Of a stretch of DNA of 64,000 nucleotides, positions 56,833 to 64,000 are shown one piece after another. Source of the DNA: Siphonodentalium dalli (Eukaryota; Mollusca; Scaphopoda; Gadilida; Siphonodentaliidae); NCBI GenBank assembly GCA_032622095.1, contig CP136069.1, positions 64,307,819-64,371,818 on the forward strand, read 5' to 3'. Made by a program: the position numbers and the translations under genes. The notes beneath the pieces are model-generated. The model was given only the letters and a program-made list of their open reading frames with translations, searched no databases and was not told where the DNA came from. The stretch's first letter is position 1; every line of letters begins with the position of its first letter.

Positions 56833-57039
56833 CAGGATAAAAACAATGCGTAACTTCTATGACGTCGTTAGAGGTCATAACGTTAGATCACGTTAACGCT
56901 TAACCGGCCGATGCATTTGACTGTTTCAGACGTCTTGGCGATATCTCGGGCACCGATGGTAATTTATCTTTACGTTGAAACTTGATAATTAATGAGCGTG
57001 TGTATATGAGGCGCGTTTATATACTTGAGTGGAAATCAA

Positions 57040-57260
57040 ATCGGGTTAAACTGACGGATTTTTACGGACGAAATTTGATGCATAGGGTATCTCGGTATCC
57101 GCTGGGCCGATTTCCCGGTATCCGCTGGGCCGATTTCCACCATTTTTGGGGTGTTGGTGTTTGACCCCACCTGACCTTGACCTTCAAAATGGTCAATTCA
57201 AGGTCAAAGCCCGGACGAAGACGGGTCACCTTCTAGTATAAATATATATACGATACATAC
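57040..57260. repeat. RTE-like repeat fragment with AGGTCA palindrome
   Basis: CGGTATCCGCTGGGCCGATT is tandemly duplicated (57091-57137). CTGACCTTGACCTTC and TCAATTCAAGGTCAAAGCC (57170-57210) resemble the AGGTCA blocks at 2061 and 7441, and the segment ends in TATAAATATATATACG. It is a dispersed repeat end without an ORF. Confidence 0.5.
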
Positions 57261-57726
57261 ATATATATACATATACATACAGGAAATTTATTTTTCTCAT
57301 CGGGGCCAAAGGGATTGTGATTTAGGACCATTGATTTGGACCGCGTATCTTTAATTCTCATCAGTTCTATGTTGTAATCACATTTGGTTCTAGTGATTTC
57401 CAAAGAGTTTAGTGACTCAGAATTTAGCAATAAGTGAATTTTAAAGCTATGTACCATGTATACGTAAGTGTTTATGATGATAACCGTCTGTCCATGTTGA
57501 CACGTTTTGAAAGCTGGCAATATTAAAGAATACATTTCATGAAAAGGTCGCTTATCAGCGATATGGACAAGTAAATAGCCAGCGCATTGTGATGAAGTGT
57601 TTCACTATGAAAAAAAAATTATGAGAATCCATAGTTCTTAATTAAAGAGTCACTACATATTTTGTCATCCGACCATCCGGTGTTTGGGGTTAGGGAAGTT
57701 GTATGATTCAATTTTCCGTATGGCAA

Positions 57727-57741
57727 GAACCACAACAACAA

Positions 57742-57785
<44 letters not shown>

Positions 57786-57789
57786 ACGA
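57727..57789. repeat. (AAC)n microsatellite
   Basis: About 20 ACA/CAA triplets with one TCA interruption. It lies just beyond the 3' end of the LINE remnant at 57827-59700 (GTT on that strand) and may be that element's tail. Confidence 0.9.
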
Positions 57790-57826
57790 TAACAGCATAT
57801 ATATATAAGTTGCCCTTGGATACTGA

Positions 57827-59700
57827 TTATATTGATAAAATGGTATTTATTTCGGATACAATCTTGACCACGCCACGTGTAACCCGGGGTTTTCTGTTAT
57901 TTAGAAGTTGTCTCAGCTTGATCAAGCTAGGTCTAGTATAATAATATGGGGCGATATGTTTAGCCCTTATGGTATTAAGCGTTGGACATTTCAGAAGGAC
58001 GTGGAATTCGTTTCCTATATCCGAGCTATTGCATAATTTACAATTTCGTTCCTCAATGGATGTGCCCACCAGCCACCTACTTCGATAGGGAGTCTGTGAT
58101 TACGTGTCCTGAACCTTAACATGGTTATCGCATCCCTGGTACTAAGTTTTGTAAGATAGGCTTCTTCATTAAATGTCATTTTAATTTCTCGATAAAAGGA
58201 ATACTTGTCTGATGAACTCAATAGATTTCGCCATTCGTGTATATATATATCCTCTAATTTATTTTTGATTATATCTCGGAAGGATTTAATAGTCCCAATT
58301 GAGTGATAATTCCATACGCAACTTAAACCTATATTATTTAGTAATTTCGAAACATAGTTAATCCAATTTGATTTGTGATTTACGACGGTATCTGTTGGGT
58401 TGAATTGACTGCATAGCCTCCAGTACATCAAATAAGCTATTTTGTCTCGTTTTCCACTGATCAAACGTCCCCAATAATTCAGAATGTGTTATTTTATTTT
58501 CACAGAAATCGGGAATGTACCAAGCTCTCCGTAGATTAAAGCTGTTGGTGTGGATTTCTTGAGTCGAAATATAAATTTCAAAAACCATAGTTCTAGTCGT
58601 TCGACAATCGCTATGTTACCGTGACCCCATACCTCCGACCCATAGGTTAAAATTGGGACTATCGTTTTTTCATATAGGTCTACGGCGCACATTAAAGACA
58701 GTCCTAGGTTGCGTATCTTACCGATCAATCCGAACATAGCTCGTTGTAGAATATTGTGTTTTTGAAGGAATGAAATAGCCTACTCTGCATAAGTTTCTCT
58801 AATAATTTCGAAAATACGGGTAAAATGCTAATGGGTCTATAATTTGTTATTTTACTAGGATACTCGATTTTATGGAGTGGAATTACTTTGGATATTTTCA
58901 GCTTATCGGGGAAGATTCCCAGTTTGAATGATAAATTGAATATGTGCGACAGTGCTCTTGAAGTTTCGGGGATGGTCTGTTTCATTAGTTTTGATGTGAG
59001 ATGGTTGATGTCAGTGGGTCCCTTCCCGATGACGTTATCAGAGATTTTCAGGATTTCATTGGCGTCAGTGGGAAACAAGAAGAAATTACGAGTATTGGAA
59101 CGTGTTAAGTAGTCTGAAAAATGTTTATCTGGGTTATAGGGGACGTTGTCACCAGTTTTTTTTTTTTACCAATTTTCACGAAATATTCATTAAACGCCTG
59201 TGCTATTTTACCTGGTTCCGAAATTCCAGTGTTTTCATGTGATACATTAGATGGCATTTTTAGAGTGTTATTTGACAGTTTTAGACCGTTTTTCAAGATG
59301 ACCCATGTACGTCGCATGTCGAATTTATTTTCCTGTAGAACATTGTTGTAATATAGTTGTTTACTCTTTCTGATTAAATGCTTGTATATTCGACAATAGG
59401 TTTTATACTTATCAATGTTGAGAATAGACGGATTTTTTATTTTTGTTATGTACAATTTGTTCTTAACTAAAGAAGAGTTAAAAATGAGACCTTTTGTCAT
59501 CCATGGTTCTTTTGGTATACATGGGCCATGGGAGTTTTTGGGACGGATTAAAAGTCGAACTGCGACCTGGAGGCCGAGTCCGGTAAACGGTGTAGTTGGG
59601 AATTCTGGAGAGATGCATGAGAAACCTTCAGTGATAAGCCGTATATAGATGTTGTAATAATTTGAAGGATTAGTTGGTTTAACGGAATTATGAGTTGGTC
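57827..59700 (-). pseudogene. LINE RT copy with deleted catalytic palm
   Basis: Reverse strand in order: PKEPWMTKGLIFNSSLVKNK (59530-59470), the pre-RT linker, a frameshift in a 13-T run (59158-59170), KISKVIPLHKIEYPSKITNY and RPISILPVFSKLLEKL (RT fingers, 58915-58800), then an abrupt join at about 58730 to the thumb IVPILTYGSEVWGHGN. It continues with LRFRTRNHRLPIEVGGWW and the knuckle CKLCNSSDIGNEFHVLLKC. The roughly 200 residues bearing GFRxxHST, the catalytic Asp and YADD are gone. The frame is open without an ATG up to about 59700, where the copy is 5'-truncated. It is the same family as 9884-16121. Confidence 0.9.
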
Positions 59701-59833
59701 ATTCGTGAAACCAATATATTTTATATTCTATAATTATAATCATGGGTATATATAATATATGATCTTGAGCGGGTTACCATTTCTGACATTGGTTTTCTTG
59801 TTCACCTTGTATGTGACCATCGCCATCAGCGTT

Positions 59834-60005
59834 GTTACAGCGATAATCGGCGTATATACGCCCATAGTCGGCATAACCACGCCGATGATCGGCGTATAAA
59901 GGCCGATGGCCGGCGTAACTTCGCCGATAGTTGGCATAAATACGCCGATGATCAGCGTATATACGCGGATAGTCGGCGTAACTACGTATATACGCCGATC
60001 TAGGC
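59834..60005. repeat. Palindromic GCCGAT/ATCGGC minisatellite
   Basis: About ten half-units of the form CGATAATCGGCGTATATACG or CGCCGATGATCGGCGTATAA succeed each other with a spacing of about 16-17 bp, alternating between orientations. Core units are self-complementary. Confidence 0.85.
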
Positions 60006-60092
60006 GTGGAATTTATTTTTGTATGTGGCGGCTCCAGCCTCCATGCTTCGTACGTGATATTTACCTACTGGTCTCAAGATATTCATGAGTTG

Positions 60093-60212
60093 GGAGAACC
60101 AGATCTAGAGCACCTACGTGTGTGACACCGACGAAGTTAAGCGGAGATGCTATGCACGCGCGAATGTTCGTTTCGGACACAACTGCATGGGAACAGTATA
60201 TATAGGTTCTCC
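60093..60212 (+). ncRNA. 120-nt segment with faint 5S rRNA resemblance
   Basis: It is closed by complementary ends GGAGAACC (60093-60100) and GGTTCTCC (60205-60212), giving a 120-nt unit as in 5S rRNA. It contains ACCGACGAAGTTAAGCGG (compare the conserved GAAGTTAAGC of 5S loop/helix III) and TGCATGGGAACAG (compare GGATGGGAGACC). The spacing between the two motifs is about 20 nt longer than in real 5S. At best it is a 5S-derived SINE or pseudogene; chance is quite possible. Confidence 0.15.
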
Positions 60213-60215
60213 AAA

Positions 60216-60342
60216 TCATTATGTTGGGATATAAGATTTTATGAGACGAGTTTGATCAATTTTATTCACAACGAGTCGTAGACGAGTTGTGAATCAAATT
60301 TATCAAACGAGTTTCATAAAATCTTATATCCTATCATAACGA
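60216..60342. repeat. Long hairpin/palindrome, about 55-60-bp arms
   Basis: GGATATAAGATTTTATGAG (60227) pairs with TTCATAAAATCTTATATCC (60313-60331), and the pairing continues through TTGATCAATTTTATTCACAA. The motif ACGAGT occurs five times, always in the same orientation, interrupting the symmetry, as at the tip of the hairpin at 33591. MITE/foldback-like. Confidence 0.8.
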
Positions 60343-61159
60343 GTTGAAGATCTTGTATATCACATGAAAAAAACTAGAGCTTTATGCCTTTTTACTAAAT
60401 CCAAATCCTTAAAAGAGATACAAAATGCCTTTACAGCGTTGGTTGAGACGCTTCACAGCCGTATACGACATTATTGGCTTATTGCACGCTCTGATGCTGG
60501 CGATGGAAACATAGTGCCCCCCATTTGCCTCTTTGTGTGAGTCTATTTTCGTTGCTGCTACGAAGCTGGACAATAATTTAACTTTGATGAACAAAGCAAT
60601 CATTTTGCATTGTCTGGTGTTGGTGTGATGCGCGGCTTTTCAAATAGTATTAATCCGCCTGAATCAATGTAAAGACGCGCGGTCATTTTGTTGGCGCGAT
60701 GCCAAGTGATATATAATTAGTGAGAGATAAGGAAATAAATAATGGCTTTTTGGTGATAGGGGTTTTGTGTGATATAATTTTCTTACGCGTCGTCTCAATC
60801 AATTGATCATTGCTTCTCAAAACCCGTCAGATATTGTTCACTCTATCGAAAGTATCTCAAGCAGTTTTTACCTAAAATGTTCAACTTAAGTTATTGAAAA
60901 TTCCAATTGTTCAAAAGTTTGACAAAAATTGAGAGGAGTGTGACACACAACCTCCTGTCATAAATAGTTTTGTCCCATATATGCACACCATTTACCATAT
61001 ATGTTCCAACTCACGTTGTCTGAGACTTGAAATACCTTATTGTCAGGGACAAAGGGTCGTTTGGGTTGTCCCATCCCATAACTTTGACAAAAAATTGAAG
61101 TTGAGAAGTTCCATTTATTGGCAGTTTGGGAAATTAAACAATGGAAATGATCTCAGTCG
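60343..61159. other. No gene
   Basis: 60905-60950 (TTGACAAAAATTGAGAGG and GTGTGACACACAACCTCC) resembles 61888-61925 (TTTGACCACAATTGGGG, GGTGACACACACCCTG), a weak dispersed repeat also like parts of 46600-46880. Confidence 0.4.
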
Positions 61160-61560
61160 GTTTTAGTTGACTTTGACGAAATCAAGTTTGAGCTATTGCC
61201 ATTGGTCGTCCGTGCGTCCATGCGTCCGTCAACAATTTCCTTTAGCACACCCTACATGTCACATATCTCATTCGATCATCACCAAACGTCCTATGGATCT
61301 TGGGGGAGCTATCAACTTTGAAATTTTTTCGATGAAAAACATGGCCACGGGCATCCATCTTGGATTTTACTTTTTGCTAGACTAATTCATTTGGCACACC
61401 ATACAGACCACATCCCTCACCCGATCATCACCAAACTTCATATGGATCTTTTGGGTGACCTCAAGATGGAAGCTATCAGATTGTTCCAATTTCGTTGAAC
61501 ACATGCCCGCCACGGGCACCCAACCGCCAATCTGGGATTTTACTCTTTGTAAGACTGAAT
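61160..61560. repeat. Dispersed repeat, two units of about 150 bp
   Basis: GATCATCACCAAACGTCC, TATGGATCTTGGGGGAGC and GCATCCATCTTGGATTTTAC (61274-61372) are followed about 150 bp later by GATCATCACCAAACTTCAT, ATGGATCTTTTGGGTGACC and CCAATCTGGGATTTTACTCT. GTCCGTGCGTCCATGCGTCC opens the repeat. It is non-coding. Confidence 0.6.
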
Positions 61561-63345
61561 AATTCGGTACATCAAACAGGGCACCCCCTTTATCCGATTA
61601 TCGTGGCCACTAGCAGCCATCATTTTATTCTTTGCATCACTAAATACTTTGTCATACCATGCAACCAACATATTTTTATCCAATTGAGTGACCACATTTT
61701 CCGAATGTTATTTAAAAACATCTAGTATTTCATAGACATTCTAACTTCCCACATTCCTTATCGCTCCATTCTGTAAAATTTGTCATTAGCCCCACTTCAA
61801 GTTGAGCTCCAGTCACATTTACACTTTCATTTCCTATTATATTCAACTTAAATTATTAAATTTGTGAAAATTCCAAATGTTGAACAGATTTGACCACAAT
61901 TGGGGTGGGGTGACACACACCCTGTGTTGCCACCTCCTTGTTTTGTACACGGTTTACCATAGACAAAGTCTTTTCGGTCCACAACATCTTGGAATATCGG
62001 TTGGGTTTATGCTGTTTTGGACAGAGTCCCATCCCATTACTCTTCCAGAACAGACTTTACACCCAGAATCGTGGGCGGAAGTTATCTTGCATGTGTGTCT
62101 TCGGATTATAGCGTGTTTCAGATGCTTCGATTTGTCGCGCTATCAGAAAATGTATGTAAACAATATATTAAACGATCGTATCATCGCTCTACCTTTTCTA
62201 TCAGGGTAAATGACACTTATTTTGAAGACAGATTAATCGAGGGCACGGCAGGTGATTAATCACATTCAGGAGTTCGTCTGAATGCCCTGGCTACATGGGT
62301 ACTAGTAAACGTAGTACGTCGTTTAAATGAAAGTATGTTATGGAAGAGTAACGGGACGTGACTCGGTCCAAAACAGCATCAACCCAACCGATATCTCAAG
62401 TCCCAATATGGTGTGGACCGAGAAGATCTTGGTCTACCTATTCATGTACGTGTAGTTTACTTTTTCCCTATAAAAATGATGTTTCATGCCAGGAATATGA
62501 TCACTGAAGAATGTTAAATTAGATGTATCTTGAGGGATAAAGTCAACTACACGAACTTAACTACACTGAAAATTAACAGATTAGTCGGGGGCAGAAAAAC
62601 ACTTCTGGATACAAGGTTGTAATTTCTGGTTTTTAATTTTTGCAACCCACCAACCCGGGAACGCAAGTTTGTTTTCCGTACAAATCTCTGACACACACCC
62701 CTCTAACTTAAGTTTTTTTCCCCAAGGGCAATTGTGGACCCACCCCAAAGTATAATGAAAAACGGTGAAAATAGCAAGACAATGCAGACACGGGGTGCGA
62801 AATGTTTTAAATAACCATCCGGATGAAATGTCACTCAGGTATAAGCTTAATGAAAAGCACCAGAAATATCAGAAAATCACAAATACTCATATTTAAACTT
62901 ATCTAATAAGGTTCAGCATCCATATCATTATGTTATCCGCTGCATATATGCGATAAAGATGTGTACGAACAGCAGCATATTCCCTCACACTGTGGCAAGT
63001 CCCGGCTAGATGACTAAATGGTCGCCCAATTTTTTATTGAGCGTTCATAATCAAAAGAAATTGGCCCTATGCTAGGATAAATATCCACTGTATGGACGTA
63101 ATATATACTTTACTTATGTATATTTACATATTATAGGTGCCAGATTGGCGAAACAAATAGCCGACCGGCAAGTAATAATACAACAAGACTACAACGACCA
63201 ATCCTGGAGGCTATGATTGAAGTTAGCATCACCTTAATAAGCCGATATGTTTAGTACCTGCTACCAGCCTCAACCACACATCAATGGCGACCATCTGTCC
63301 GACGAAAATGTACAACATCGTGATGTTTATCCAGACGCATGCACA
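61561..63345. other. No recognisable feature
   Basis: Unique sequence. Overlapping open frames at 61877-62259 in two frames are not supported. Confidence 0.4.
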
Positions 63346-63664
63346 ACGATTCGACCATTTCCGCTTCGCTGAGGAAATAACCTCTTCCGTTAATAGAAAC
63401 TATATCTGCCGGTTTATTTCAATCACGTGACCATGTGCATACTACCCGTAAATACATATGGTTGGCTGAGAGACTCTTCTGTTAAAGTCCGGTACTCGCA
63501 TATACAGTGTATACATTCTGCTCCATTCACATCTACTAGTATGCGTCAACGAGTCAATGTCATCACCTTATTACCAGGGCCGTATATTGTAGCTTTGCGC
63601 GAATATGGTTTATATTTATGGAAGAGGTTATATTTCCTCAGCGAAGCGGAAATGGCCGAGTCGT
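63346..63664. mobile_element. Inverted-repeat (MITE-like) element, 319 bp
   Basis: ACGATTCGACCATTTCCGC, TTCGCTGAGGAAATAACCTC (63346-63385) is inverted at 63620-63664 as GGAAGAGGTTATATTTCCTC, AGCGAAGCGGAAATGGCCGA. The arms are about 44 bp. A diverged single arm lies at 9665-9715. No clear target duplication and no gene. Confidence 0.6.
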
Positions 63665-63881
63665 AGAATGTAGATACACGGCGAAAGAACGAGTTCTCCA
63701 AGAACAGTGGCTACTATGCGAAGGACCATACTACCTTCTTGGAATCCCAGCATTTCGCATTAGGAGATAATGAGCGATGATGTTTTCACCAATTCAATTG
63801 GTCGACATTTGATTTGTGAGTGTATGTTGACGTGATTCTAATTCAAGCAGTTTCATCCGATCACATTACTAACCCTTACTA

Positions 63882-63985
63882 TATTAAATACTCATTGACG
63901 AGTAGTTTCCTTGGACAATATTCAGATAATGAGTTCAACAGGTCGTTGTTGCACTTACTATCTAAACATTTCCCACTAATGAATA
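63882..63985. repeat. Palindromic MITE-like repeat, copy 2
   Basis: AATACTCATTGACGAGTAGT, then TATTCAGATAATGAGTTCAAC, then ACTATCTAAACATTTCCC matches 51165-51280 with divergence. Confidence 0.55.
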
Positions 63986-64000
63986 TGAATTAATAGCGCT

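Noticed and set aside
1-64000. tRNA genes
   Set aside because: GGTTCGA-like strings occur (for example 5131, 7549, 45073) but none has a paired acceptor stem, D-arm and anticodon arm around it.

Overview
The window is animal genomic DNA, most likely from a marine invertebrate. It is AT-rich and gene-poor, has no bacterial-style operons, and is crowded with non-LTR retrotransposons, a Penelope-like fragment, cut-and-paste DNA transposons, foldback/MITE-like palindromes, minisatellites and G:C homopolymer tracts. I cannot name the species. The LINE types (an endonuclease-RT protein with a 2A-like NPGP motif, and RT proteins with a C-terminal CCHC-like knuckle) are known from echinoderms, hemichordates, lancelets, molluscs and cnidarians.

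Layout. 1-8160 is a nested cluster of a repeat family (R1) whose tail resembles RTE-type LINE/SINE 3' ends. It includes a higher-order duplication (1021-1591 and 3661-4232), AGGTCA-rich blocks, a tiny poly-G-ended insertion (4233-4347) and, at 6298-7106, a 21-bp minisatellite. At 9884-16121 a decayed LINE is split by a 4.24-kb hAT transposon (10186-14424) with perfect 14-bp terminal inverted repeats and an 8-bp target duplication. A related LINE follows in opposite orientation (16440-17520). 20.0-22.2 kb holds several tandem duplications. 24.8-29.1 kb carries the best gene of the window: an intact 1130-residue LINE protein (25455-28847) with endonuclease, reverse transcriptase and zinc knuckle. 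29.1-33.7 kb has two minisatellites and a long hairpin. A Penelope-like RT remnant lies at 35.1-35.7 kb.

36.4-48.5 kb holds two related DNA elements (36441-39509 and 45129-47446) whose inverted termini are rich in TACG-type repeats and which share an internal block, plus smaller inverted-repeat elements and a LINE remnant (42146-43577) split by a poly-G-ended element with a 7-bp target duplication. 49.9-50.5 kb is a near-identical 282-bp tandem duplication. 57.8-59.7 kb is another LINE copy that has lost its catalytic RT palm. 59.8-60.3 kb has a palindromic minisatellite, a 120-nt segment faintly like 5S rRNA, and a second long hairpin.

Host genes are not obvious. A few candidate exons and small ORFs are listed with low confidence: a transmembrane-segment exon at 35760-35848, a Ser/Asp-rich exon at 5585-5666, and a short signal-peptide ORF at 51612-51797. 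Most of the window can be read as layered transposition: LINEs arrive, DNA transposons cut into them, and tandem duplication and decay follow.
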